Assembly (NCBI RefSeq): GCF_036898095.1
Contig: NC_090744.1
Coordinates: forward strand, 10,640,598-10,704,597
Source of the DNA: Palaemon carinicauda
Lineage: Eukaryota > Arthropoda > Malacostraca > Decapoda > Palaemonidae
Direction: 5' to 3'
Length of the DNA: 64,000 bases
Positions 11,103-21,500 of the stretch are shown here, in pieces. Made by a program: the position numbers and the translations under genes. The notes below the pieces were generated by a model. The model did no database searches. It worked only from the letters and a program-made list of their open reading frames with translations, and was not told where the DNA came from. The first letter of the stretch is position 1; every line of letters starts with the position of its first letter.

Positions 11103-11260
11103 CAGAATCAGCAAATGCAACCGTTTATCGACAACTGTAAATCAAAAGCCTCAGACGTGTCCTTTATTCATGTTTGAGTATGGGTGGCCCTTACTAGTAA
11201 AGCATTGCTGATCATGGCAATGCACAAACCCTTTCACCACGTAACATATCCCCACTCAAA
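11103..11260. repeat. Degenerate interspersed repeat fragment
   Basis: The stretch around AAAAGCCTCAGACGTGTCCT resembles the one at 7128-7160 (AAAAGCCTCGGAC) and, like it, abuts a (TA)n tract. It is probably a diverged fragment of the same LINE tail. No coding potential remains. Confidence 0.4.
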
Positions 11261-11692
11261 AAAAAAGAAATTAGGTATAGAATAACTAATATATATATAT
11301 ATATATATATATAGATATATATATATATATATATATATTACAATCTCTAAGAGAACCAAATACGGACACTTAATTCAGTATACATGAATTAATGTGTTTT
11401 ATCTCGATATCATTTGAAACGTGAGAACTACAAATTTCCCCCTAAGGGAATACTGACCTCGATTATATGACTGTAACCAGTTAAAGATATAGAAAGATGA
11501 ATAGCCGATGAGATAAAGGAACTCAAAAAAAGAAAAAATTTCCTCTCACTTCTTAGTTTTTTTTATTTAATTTAACTATTTGAAATTATTACTTGTGAAG
11601 CATCTTAAGATATTTGAGTTTATTTTGTCAATGAAATAAATGAGTTTTTTAACTCACACACACACACATTATATATATATATATATATATAT
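11261..11692. other. No gene seen; (TA)n at 11289-11338 and (CA)n/(TA)n at 11657-11692
   Basis: AT-rich sequence bounded by microsatellites. The (TA)n tract ending at 11692 is the immediate left flank of the Penelope-like element. Confidence 0.6.
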
Positions 11693-12760
11693 ATACGCAA
11701 AAGCCAGTAGGAAATAATAAAAGCTTTAGTACCAAGCGCTTTCGTGCATTTTAATACACTTCTTCAGGGTACAATAAAAAGTGAGACATAGTTGAAGGAC
11801 GTCAATAAGTAAAATAGGATAAAAACAAAAAACTAAAATTTGTTTTGAACAGTAGAGAAATGATAGAAAAACATAGTCAGCTAACTAGCATTGTCAAACA
11901 ATCAAACAACCCACAGCCAAAATTTGTACTTGAACGGAAACTGGTCATAAACACACATATTAAAGGTAAACACAAATTATAATTCTTAATTGTTGAACAA
12001 TATTGGTCATGATGAAATTATCTAATTTATATAAACCAGCACTAATATTAAAAACACAATCCGACTTTATCTTAATAATACTTGATTCTATAATATTTCT
12101 CTTCACAACATCTTTACAAAATAGCAGCTCTTTAGATTTCTTCCAGTCTATCAAGTGATTATATTCATTCATGTGAACGAATAGTGCGTTAGACATATTA
12201 CCAGCTCGAACACAGTATTTATGTTGATTTATCCTTGTTGCCAGCATTTTACCACTTTGCCCAATATATTTCAAATTACAACCACTACATGGAATTTCAT
12301 ATATGCAGCCTACACTATTACACGGAGAGTTCTTTATCAAAATACACTTTATAGTAGAAGAATTTCTAAAAACAACATTAACATTAAAACATCTTAAAAT
12401 TTTTGGTAGACAGAGAAAACTATCATTATACGGTAAAAACTAATAAATTATCATGATTAAAAGATGTTACATTGTCAATTGCATAATAAGTTTTTTTGGC
12501 TTTTTGTAATGCTACGTCAACTAAGTATCTTGGGTACTTCAAATTAAAGGCAATTTCGTATATTCTTAAAAACTCATCATCTAAAAATTCTGGGCAACAA
12601 ACTCTAAGAGCTCTCAAAAACATTGAGGAAAAAACAGAGAGTTTTACTTTAATATGGTGATTAGAATAAAAGTGAATGTAAGACGATACATTGGTGGGTT
12701 TTCTAAAAACGCTAAACTTAAAACTATTATTATGTCTATGAACATTTACGTCTAAAACAA
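11693..12760 (-). repeat. Inverted partial Penelope-like copy (pseudo-LTR arm)
   Basis: This is the reverse complement of 14925 to about 15995 in the main copy. It carries remnants of the C-terminal coding region on the minus strand (12623-12426 and 12340-11960), including the GIY-YIG block (CIYEIPCSGCNLKYIGQSGK). An extra A in the run at about 12436-12440 separates the two pieces. It breaks off at 12760 exactly where the direct partial copy starts. Confidence 0.9.
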
Positions 12761-13339
12761 GGATAAATCAACATAAATACTGTGTTCGAGTTGGTAATAT
12801 GTCTAACGCACTATTCGTTCACATGAATGAATATAATCACTTGATAGACTGGAAGAAATCTAAAGAGCTGCTATTTTGTAAAGATGTTGTGAAGAGAAAT
12901 ATTATAGAATCAAGTATTATTAAGATAAAGTCGGATTGTGTTTTTAATATTAGTGCTGGTTTATATAAATTGGATAATTTCATCATGACCAATATTGTTC
13001 AACAATTAAGAATTATATAATTTGTGTTTACCTTTAATATGTGTGTTTATGACCAGTTTCCGTTCAAGTACAAATTTTGGCTGTGGGTTGTTTTGATTGT
13101 TTGACAATGCTAGTTAGCTGACTATGTTTTTCTATCATTTCTCTACTGTTCAAAACAAATTTTAGTTTTTTGTTTTTATCCTATTTTACTTATTGACGTC
13201 CTTCAACTATGTCTCACTTTTTATTGTACCCTGAAGAAGTGTATTAAAATGCACGAAAGCGCTTGGTACTAAAGCTTTTTATTATTTCCTACTGGCTTTT
13301 GCGTATACCAAGTCACGTGATCCTTGTGGCAGTAAAGCA
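12761..13339 (+). repeat. Direct partial Penelope-like copy (upstream pseudo-LTR)
   Basis: This stretch starts inside the GIY-YIG coding region and runs to the element's 3' end, matching about 15445-16022. Its coding remnant is 12799-13020. It shares with the inverted arm a 3-base segment (ATT, near 12917) that the main copy lacks at 15601. The two partial copies therefore did not simply arise from the adjacent main copy as it now stands. Confidence 0.85.
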
Positions 13340-14450
13340 TTATGGATGCCAGGCGACTCTTCACGATTTTTGCTACCTTTCGGATACTCTACCCGTCACT
13401 ACTACCTTTGTGACTGGATTCCGTTCTTCTCTTATCAAAGCCCACAAGCTGAAGTTACAACTTGAATTTCTACGTAAGTGTTTGAATGAACATGTCATGC
13501 CTAGATCTTTTTTATCCAAGAAACATCGCCATCTTTCAGACAAACCATTTGAGGAGTATCAACGACTTATTCTGCAGAAATACATTGAGTTAAAAAAAGT
13601 GGATGTTGAAGAAAATTTTAGACTCCTAAGATCCAAAAGATATAGTTTTAATCAAGCCATCCCGTCTGATTGGAAACCACAGTTACTTGATTATTGTTAT
13701 GATAAACTGAGAAACCAGTGTCGTCGTTTGAAGAGCGGACTCGATCGTAAACTTGAACGTCTCATAGAAAACAGTGATTGGAACAAGAATGCTAACCCAC
13801 GATTTATTTGCAATCTTTCAGATAAAGTACTAGATAATGTTACTATCGCAGCTCTTGGGTATGGTATCAACTTTTCTGTTTGTGATAAGAAAGTGGATTG
13901 GGTAGAAATTGGTAAATCATTTTGTAATTTGGAAAAATTTGGATCTTTGTCTAATGAAGAATTTAATATTTGTAAGGGTATAGTTTATGGGGCTTCCTCT
14001 GTTAAATGTTACGCTAATGTGCCCAATAGGTTTTTAAATGCTTACAGGAAACTGAAAAAGGACGAAAGTCTTCATATAACAAAAGCAGACAAATCTAATA
14101 CACTTGTGTTGATGAACAAGAATGACTATGTTGATAAAATGTTAGAAATTTTAAGTGACGAAGAAACTTATTCCATTCTTAATTTTAACCCACTTGAAAA
14201 GGTCAATAGTAATTTTAATAAGAAAATAAAAACATTATTACGAGGAAAAGATGGATTGATTAAAAGATTTTGTACTGTGTGTGCATCGTTGCCTTATATG
14301 TACGGGTTAATCAAAACACATAAACCTAATAATCCAGTTCGACCCATAATTAGTTCTGTGGGGTCATCGGTGTATAACCTATCAAAATGGCTTGTTAAAG
14401 AGTTGTCCCCCTTGTTAGGAAACATTTCTGGCTTCTCTGTGAAAAAATAA
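13263..14450 (+). pseudogene. Penelope-like polyprotein, N-terminal part and start of reverse transcriptase
   Basis: A 395-residue frame. The first ~45 residues overlap the pseudo-LTR and the true start is unclear. The middle is Lys/Leu-rich. The C-terminal third contains DKSNTLVLMNKNDYVDKM and YGLIKTHKPNNPVRPIISSV, early reverse transcriptase blocks characteristic of Penelope-like elements (the 'KTHK...RPI.S' block). The frame stops at TAA (14448-14450) because the A-run at 14442-14447 is one base too long. The protein continues one frame over at 14503. Confidence 0.9.
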
Positions 14451-14502
14451 TGTTGATTTCCTTAATCGTTTAAGAAGTTACAATATTGATTTTGAATTTA
14501 AA

Positions 14503-14931
14503 ATGATAAGTTTTGACGTAACATCACTTTTTACTAAAGTTCCAGTTGATGATTTATTAGATTTTTTAACCGAAGAGTTGCCTAATTATGAATTTTCTCT
14601 GCCATGTAATACTATGTTAGAATTGATTAAAATGTGCATCAAAGATTGTAAATTTACTTTTAATGGGAATTTTTATGAGCAAAAATTTGGAATGGCAATG
14701 GGTAACCCTTTATCACCTCTTTTAAGTAATATTTATATGGAATTTTTTGAGAAGAAGCTTTTAGTGAATATTTTGCCGGGAAGAGTTTTGTGGTCTCGTT
14801 ATGTTGATGACATTTTTTGTATATGGCCTTTAAATGAAGATGTATCTGTTTTTTTACTTAGACTAAACTCATTGGTCCCTTCTATTAATTTTACAATTGA
14901 GAAGAAAGAAATTCTGTTCTGCCCTTTTTAG
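14503..14931 (+). pseudogene. Penelope-like reverse transcriptase catalytic core
   Basis: The frame contains SFDVTSLFTKVPVDD (catalytic Asp of motif A), then FGMAMGNPLSPLLSNIYME (motif B), then RYVDDIFCIW (catalytic YVDD). All three catalytic Asp residues are present. It ends at a stop (14929-14931) caused by loss of one T in the run at 14925-14929. Downstream coding resumes in another frame. The two single-base frameshifts make this copy inactive as written. Confidence 0.95.
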
Positions 14932-15059
14932 ACGTAAATGTTCATAGACATAATAATAGTTTTAAGTTTAGCGTTTTTAGAAAACCCACCAATGTATCGT
15001 CTTACATTCACTTTTATTCTAATCACCATATTAAAGTAAAACTCTCTGTTTTTTCCTCA

Positions 15060-15704
15060 ATGTTTTTGAGAGCTCTTAGAGTTTGTTGCCCAGAATTTTT
15101 AGATGATGAGTTTTTAAGAATATACGAAATTGCCTTTAATTTGAAGTACCCAAGATACTTAGTTGACGTAGCATTACAAAAAGCCAAAAAAACTTATTAT
15201 GCAATTGACAATGTAACATCTTTTAATCATGATAATTTATTAGTTTTACCGTATAATGATAGTTTTCTCTGTCTACCAAAAATTTTAAGATGTTTTAATG
15301 TTAATGTTGTTTTTAGAAATTCTTCTACTATAAAGTGTATTTTGATAAAGAACTCTCCGTGTAATAGTGTAGGCTGCATATATGAAATTCCATGTAGTGG
15401 TTGTAATTTGAAATATATTGGGCAAAGTGGTAAAATGCTGGCAACAAGGATAAATCAACATAAATACTGTGTTCGAGTTGGTAATATGTCTAACGCACTA
15501 TTCGTTCACATGAATGAATATAATCACTTGATAGACTGGAAGAAATCTAAAGAGCTGCTATTTTGTAAAGATGTTGTGAAGAGAAATATTATAGAATCAA
15601 GTATTAAGATAAAGTCGGATTGTGTTTTTAATATTAGTGCTGGTTTATATAAATTGGATAATTTCATCATGACCAATATTGTTCAACAATTAAGAATTAT
15701 ATAA
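15060..15704 (+). pseudogene. Penelope-like C-terminal region with GIY-YIG endonuclease
   Basis: A 214-residue frame. After a linker, CIYEIPCSGCNLKYIGQSGK supplies the GIY and YIG motifs, followed by RINQHKY (conserved Arg and His) and IIESS, where the Glu may be the metal-binding residue. This endonuclease distinguishes canonical Penelope-like elements from LINEs. The block is continuous with the reverse transcriptase apart from the frameshift at about 14928. A 3-base deletion near 15601 leaves the frame unchanged. Confidence 0.9.
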
Positions 15705-16019
15705 TTTGTGTTTACCTTTAATATGTGTGTTTATGACCAGTTTCCGTTCAAGTACAAATTTTGGCTGTGGGTTGTTTGATTGTTTGACAATGCTAGTTAG
15801 CTGACTATGTTTTTCTATCATTTCTCTACTGTTCAAAACAAATTTTAGTTTTTTGTTTTTATCCTATTTTACTTATTGACGTCCTTCAACTATGTCTCAC
15901 TTTTTATTGTACCCTGAAGAAGTGTATTAAAATGCACGAAAGCGCTTGGTACTAAAGCTTTTTATTATTTCCTACTGGCTTTTGCGTATACCAAGTCACG
16001 TGATCCTTGTGGCAGTAAA

Positions 16020-16022
<3 letters not shown>

Positions 16023-16063
<41 letters not shown>

Positions 16064-16355
16064 GTGGGGAGCGGGTTAATTAGATTCATTTCCCATAATG
16101 TCTTAAATTCGAAAACTAGAGAACTCTTGCCCATGAAAGTTATTGATATCTACTGTTACGATTAGTATTGACCAAAGAGTTTGGCTTTGTGTTTTGATGT
16201 GTAAAGAAGATTATTGAAAACTGACCTTCCTAGTCGTCTGCATTTCCCCAGATTAACTTTTCTTTTTATCTTTTTTATGAATTTCATTTTATTTTGTAAC
16301 AAAGTCTGACAAGGTTGCAAAAAAAAAAAAAAACGCAAGACTGTTACTCAAAACA

Positions 16356-16408
<53 letters not shown>

Positions 16409-16550
16409 TCAAAACTTATCCTCGACCACCTAACCAAGTTTCCAATGCTGGAAACATTAATTCCGTTCCATTCCGAATCCTTCCATGAAACTCAGTTTCT
16501 GGAGTCAGAGGATTAAAGGGGACTTAGTCGGGACTGAAAGAAGAAGAGAA
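16023..16550. other. No gene seen; (TA)n at 16023-16052 and (CT)n at 16361-16402
   Basis: The (TA)n tract is the right flank of the Penelope-like element. The rest is AT-rich, with an A-run at 16320-16333 and a (CT)n microsatellite. No coding region is recognised. Confidence 0.6.
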
Positions 16551-17678
16551 ATTATGCGAAAAATAGCTTTGGTAAAGATAAATAAATGATTGGGAACCCG
16601 ACATCAAAACGGGAATACTAACGAAGAGGGACAGTGTGCTGATTTAGTGTTAAACTAAAATACTTTTAGCGAATGATAACAGAATAAGTGATGAAATATG
16701 AACGAGAAAATGATAATCATACTCGTTCATATATTTTATGTTTAAATAAATAAACAGTACGTTTTTCTCGAAGTTACTTTTCTTATGGCCGTGTGGCGTC
16801 ATTTCCGGTCTTAACTTTCTATTCCCCGAGTTCAATAACAGACCGGGCTACTTTTTTTCTTTTTTATCAGTAAACCCTTGTCTTTCGTAGTTTATTAATA
16901 ATGATAATTTCTAACTCATTATGGGTTGATGTTCTTATTTCATACCTTGCTCTTCCTTTATGTTGAAATAGTGAGGTTTTAGACCTAGCTTTTATGTGCA
17001 TTTCACTGCTTCACTTAAAGTTATATGTTTAAAGGCAAGGAAGAGGCAAGGGACAGTGACATTGCCCTAGCATGCTGGTCAATGTCCTAGAGACTGACCA
17101 GGGATCGCCAGGCAATGGCTGCTGATGACTCGGCAGGTAAAAATATAGGCTCCCCCCTAACCCCTATCCTTAGCTCACAAGGATGGTGAGGTTGCAGACA
17201 CTAAAGGAACTAACAAGTTCGAGCAGGACTCGAACCCCTGTCTTGCGATCACCAGGCAAAGACGTTTTGTCATTTATCAAGAACTCCAACATACTGTTTC
17301 CTTTTTCTTTCTCATCTGTCATTTTACTCCGGCTTCTCATATGTGTAACTTGGCTTAAATCTTTTATAAGCTCAGTATCATAACTGTCTTGTGTTCTAAC
17401 ATATCTCGGTTCACAGAGATTTATTGAAGATTGGAAAAACGTTCTTCTCAGAGCCAATATGATATTTATGCTTTTATTACATACTATCTAGGGCATTTTC
17501 TAGGCCATGACAGTTCGAACTGAGAAGAGATGAAAACCTAATTTTACTTTACAGTCAATCTCTATTGTTTTACCAACATTAGTGACTTTTCGGAATAGAA
17601 CGATTCTTATTATGATGACATGCAACCCAACGTTGAGATGCTCAGACTCATAACCCACTGTTATTATAACAGTTTCGT
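16551..17678. repeat. Segmental repeat, right copy
   Basis: Same orientation and order as 1-1093, with small indels (for example an extra AAATAAAT-like insert near 16580 and an extra segment near 17135). It ends exactly at the 500-N gap, so the contig end lies inside the repeated block. Confidence 0.85.
17040..17300 (-). mobile_element. tRNA-derived SINE, second copy
   Basis: The B box GGTTCGAGTCC on the minus strand lies at 17227-17237, followed by the same body as at 447-690. It lies at the same relative position inside the segmental repeat, so it was present before the two copies diverged. Confidence 0.75.
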
Positions 17679-18178
17679 NNNNNNNNNNNNNNNNNNNNNN
17701 NNNNNNNNNNNNNNNNNNNNNNNNNNNNNNNNNNNNNNNNNNNNNNNNNNNNNNNNNNNNNNNNNNNNNNNNNNNNNNNNNNNNNNNNNNNNNNNNNNNN
17801 NNNNNNNNNNNNNNNNNNNNNNNNNNNNNNNNNNNNNNNNNNNNNNNNNNNNNNNNNNNNNNNNNNNNNNNNNNNNNNNNNNNNNNNNNNNNNNNNNNNN
17901 NNNNNNNNNNNNNNNNNNNNNNNNNNNNNNNNNNNNNNNNNNNNNNNNNNNNNNNNNNNNNNNNNNNNNNNNNNNNNNNNNNNNNNNNNNNNNNNNNNNN
18001 NNNNNNNNNNNNNNNNNNNNNNNNNNNNNNNNNNNNNNNNNNNNNNNNNNNNNNNNNNNNNNNNNNNNNNNNNNNNNNNNNNNNNNNNNNNNNNNNNNNN
18101 NNNNNNNNNNNNNNNNNNNNNNNNNNNNNNNNNNNNNNNNNNNNNNNNNNNNNNNNNNNNNNNNNNNNNNNNNNNNNN
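17679..18178. other. Assembly gap, exactly 500 N
   Basis: A run of 500 unknown bases. A round number of this kind is a fixed-size scaffold join, not a measured distance, so order and spacing across it are uncertain. Any reading frame drawn through it is meaningless. Confidence 0.99.
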
Positions 18179-18360
18179 CTTCTGTTGTCTACGGCGAAAT
18201 ATCTAATGCAGATTTAGCCTCGAAATTAAATCAGCTTCAGCGGCGCCCATTTGGCGAAAGACTTATCGCTTCGAAGGTCCTTCAAGAATCATTGGTATGT
18301 CTTATGGAAACAACAAAAAAACCTGGATTCATAACGGTCTTCAGGGAAACTTCAGAGTGA
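18179..18360 (+). other. Short open frame at contig start, unrecognised
   Basis: From the gap to a TGA at 18358 one frame is open for about 59 residues (ISNADLASKLNQLQRRPFGE is typical). It might be the end of an exon whose start is in the gap, or noise. A 34-base stretch at 18233-18266 (CTTCAGCGGCGCCCATTTGG) reappears, diverged, at 18371-18402 (CTTCAGTGGAGCCTATTTGG), so this is at least partly a short tandem repeat. I do not assign a function. Confidence 0.2.
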
Positions 18361-18420
18361 AGTCAAAAAGGCTTCAGTGGAGCCTATTTGGCTGAAGACT
18401 AATATTTAACTTTTTTTATT

Positions 18421-18426
18421 TATAAA
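18421..18426 (+). promoter_or_regulatory. Possible TATA box upstream of the repeat-protein gene
   Basis: TATAAA in a TATTTATAAAGC context, about 106 bases before the ATG at 18532. The distance allows a start of transcription near 18450 and a short leader. The surroundings are AT-rich, so chance occurrence is quite possible. A splice acceptor-like TTATTTTAATAG just before the ATG is an alternative: the ATG could lie near the start of a later exon. Confidence 0.25.
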
Positions 18427-18531
18427 GCAAATTAGGAAGAGGAATATATGAAGTATAAATTATGTCTCTATGTAATATGGATTATTGTTGCGGTGTTAAA
18501 GCTGAGTATTGTGTTATTTTAATAGAAAAAA

Positions 18532-21500
18532 ATGTACGTTATATTTTATTTTGAGCCTCTTCCTTGCCCAGCCATTTCTCTTCCTTCTCTCCCTCCAAGC
18601 AGTCATCTTTACCGTAATCATTTCCTTCCTTTCCTCACCTTTCTTGCTCCTTCTCTTTCAATTCCAAGTAATTTTCCTGACAATAACTCTATTCCTTTCC
18701 TTAATATTCCTGATCCTTCTACTTTCCCTCATATTCCTTCTCACCCTACTAACTCTCTTCCTTTCGTTATTATTCCTGATCCTTCTACTTTCCCTCATAT
18801 TCCTTCTCACCCTACTAACTCTCTTCCTTTCGTTACTATTCCTGATCCTTCTACTTTCCCTCATATTCCTTCTCACCCTACTAACTCTCTTCCTTTCCTT
18901 ACAATTTCTGATTCTTCTCTTTTCCCTTATATTCCTTCTCACCCTATTAACTCTCTTCCTTTACTTAATATTCCTGATCCTTCTACTTTCCATCATATTC
19001 CTTCTCACCCTACTAACTCTCTTCCTTTCCTTACTATTTCTGATTCTTCTCTTTTCCATCATATTCCTTCTCACCCTATTAACTCTCTTCCTTTCCTTAA
19101 TATTCCTGATCCTTCTACTTTCCCTCATATTCCTTCTCACCCTACTAACTCTCTTCCTTTCCTTACAATTTATGATTCTTCTCTTTTCCATCATATTCCT
19201 TCTCACCCTATTAACTCTCTTCATTTTCTTGATATTCCTGATCCTTCTACTTTCCCTCATATTCCTTCTCACCCTACTAACTCTCTTCCTTTCCTTAATA
19301 TTCCTGATCCTTCTACTTTCCCTCATATTCCTTCTCACCCTACTAACTCTCTTCCTTTCCTTAATATTCCTGATCTTTCTACTTTCCGTCATATTCCTTC
19401 TCACCATAATAACTCTCTTCCTTTCCTTAATATTCCTGATCTTTCTACTTTCCGTCATATTCCTTCTCACCATAGTAACTCTCTTCCTTTCCTTAATATT
19501 CATGATCCTTCTTTTCTTAACCTTTGTCTTTTGACGACAGAATTTCTTCCTGACCCTTCCCTGGGTCACAGAGAATTTAATATTCAATCCCCCTGTGATT
19601 TTCAAAGGATGAAGGATCAGAGGGGAAAGATGGAGGAAAATACTCAAATATATTATAATAAACCCTTCCATAAACCAATGAGGGCTTATATGGATGAACT
19701 CCACCCTGATGAACAAATGCAGACTGTTGAGTTACGAGGAAGGTTTCGACCAAAGGACATACTGGAAATGAAAACTAAAAGTGAAACAATTATTGAACGA
19801 AGATTGAGGAGGAGAGAACCCTATACTCGTCCGAGGAACCCGTATAGTTTGCCAAGGCCTAGGACACTCACTCCCCGATTTATTTTAGACTATTGGGCGA
19901 ACATTTCCTCTCTGAAAGATATTCCCAAGGTTGATATTTATGCGCCTCGGGAAGTTCCAACTTGGTTAAAAGAGAAGAGGAGAAGGTTCAATGAGCAAGT
20001 GAATCAAACTCCACCCTTCCAAGAACCAAAGAGAGATCATATAGATAAACACCACCGTGATGAACAAATGCAGACTGTCGAGTTACGAGGAAGCTTTCGA
20101 CCAAAGGACATACTGGAAACGAAAACCAAGAGTGAAACAATTATTGAACGAAGATTCAGGAGGAGAGAACCCTATACTCGTCCGAGGAACCCGTATAGAT
20201 TGCCAAGGCCTAGGACACTCACTCCTCGTTTTATTTTGGACCATTGGGCGAACATTTCACCTCTGAAAGATATTCCCAAAGTTGATATTTATGCGCCTCG
20301 GGAAGTTCCGACTTGGTTAAAAGAGAAGAGGAGAAGGTTGTGGGAGCAAGTGAATCAAATTCCACCCTTCCAAGAACCAAAGAGTGATCACATGGATAAA
20401 CACCACCCTGATACTCAAAAACCAAAAGAGGGGCATAAACAACCCCAAATATCTAGTAGGTATAAACAACCCCAAATATCTAGTAGGTATAAACAACCCC
20501 AAATATCTGGTAGGTATAAACAACACCAAATATCTGGTAGGTATAAACAACCCCAAATATCTGGTAGGTATAAACAACCCCAATTATCTGGTAGGCATAA
20601 ACAACACCAAATATCTGGTAGGTATAAACAACCCCAAATATCTGGTAGGTATAAACAACCCCAAATATCTGGTAGGTATAAACAACCCCAAATATCTGGT
20701 AGGTATAAACAACCCCAAATATCTGGTAGGTATAAACAACCCCAAATATCTGGTAGGTATAAACAACCCCAAATATCTGGTAGTTATAAACAACCCCAAA
20801 TATCTGGTAGGTATAAACAACCCCAAATATCTGGTAGGTATAAACAACCCCAAAAACTACATAGGTTTAAAACGCCCCAAAAGGAAGAGCCAGTGGGTAA
20901 ACACAAAAAAGAAGAGCCAGTGGGTAAACGCAAAAAAGAAGAGCCAGTGGGTAAACACAAAAAAGAAGAGCCAGTGGGTAAACACAAAAAAGAAGAGCCA
21001 GAGTGTAAACACAAAAAAGAAGAGCTAGTGGGTAAACACAAAAAAGAAGAGCCAGTGGGTAAACGCAAAAAAGAAGAGCCAGTGGGTAAATACAAAAAAG
21101 AAGAGCCAGTGGGTAAACACAAAAAAGAAGAGGCAGTGGGTAAACGCAAAAAAAGAAGAGCCAGTGGGTAAACGCAAAAAAGAAGAGCCAGTGGGTAAAC
21201 ACAAAAAAGAAGAGGCAGTGGGTAAACGCAAAAAAGAAGAGCCAGTGGCTAAACACAAAAAAGAAGAGCCAGTGGCTAAACACAAAAAAGAAGAGGCAGT
21301 GGGTAAACGCAAAAAAGAAGAGGCAGTGGCTAAACACAAAAAAGAAGAGCCAGTGGCTAAACACAAAAAAGAAGAGGCAGTGGGTAAACGCAAAAAAGAA
21401 GAGCCAGTGGCTAAACACAAAAAAGAAGAGGCAGTGGGTAAACGCAAAAAAGAAGAGCCAGTGGGTAAACGCAAAAAAGAAGAGCCAGTGGCTAAACACA

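Larger units (their letters stand above)
11693..16022 (+). mobile_element. Composite Penelope-like element (inverted arm, direct partial copy, near-complete copy)
   Basis: Three copies of one element are joined. 11693-12760 is an inverted, 5'-truncated copy. 12761-13339 is a direct 5'-truncated copy. 13340-16022 is a nearly complete direct copy with reverse transcriptase and GIY-YIG endonuclease. All three share the terminal sequence from AAGAAGTGTATTAAAATGCA through CCTACTGGCTTTTGCGTATA. Tandem and inverted partial copies giving pseudo-LTRs are typical of Penelope-like elements. Both outer edges lie in (TA)n tracts, so the insertion target was probably a TA microsatellite. Confidence 0.9.

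Noticed and set aside
17620..18360. Open frame of 246 codons spanning the gap
   Set aside because: About two thirds of it is unknown bases in a gap of arbitrary length, so the frame has no meaning across it.
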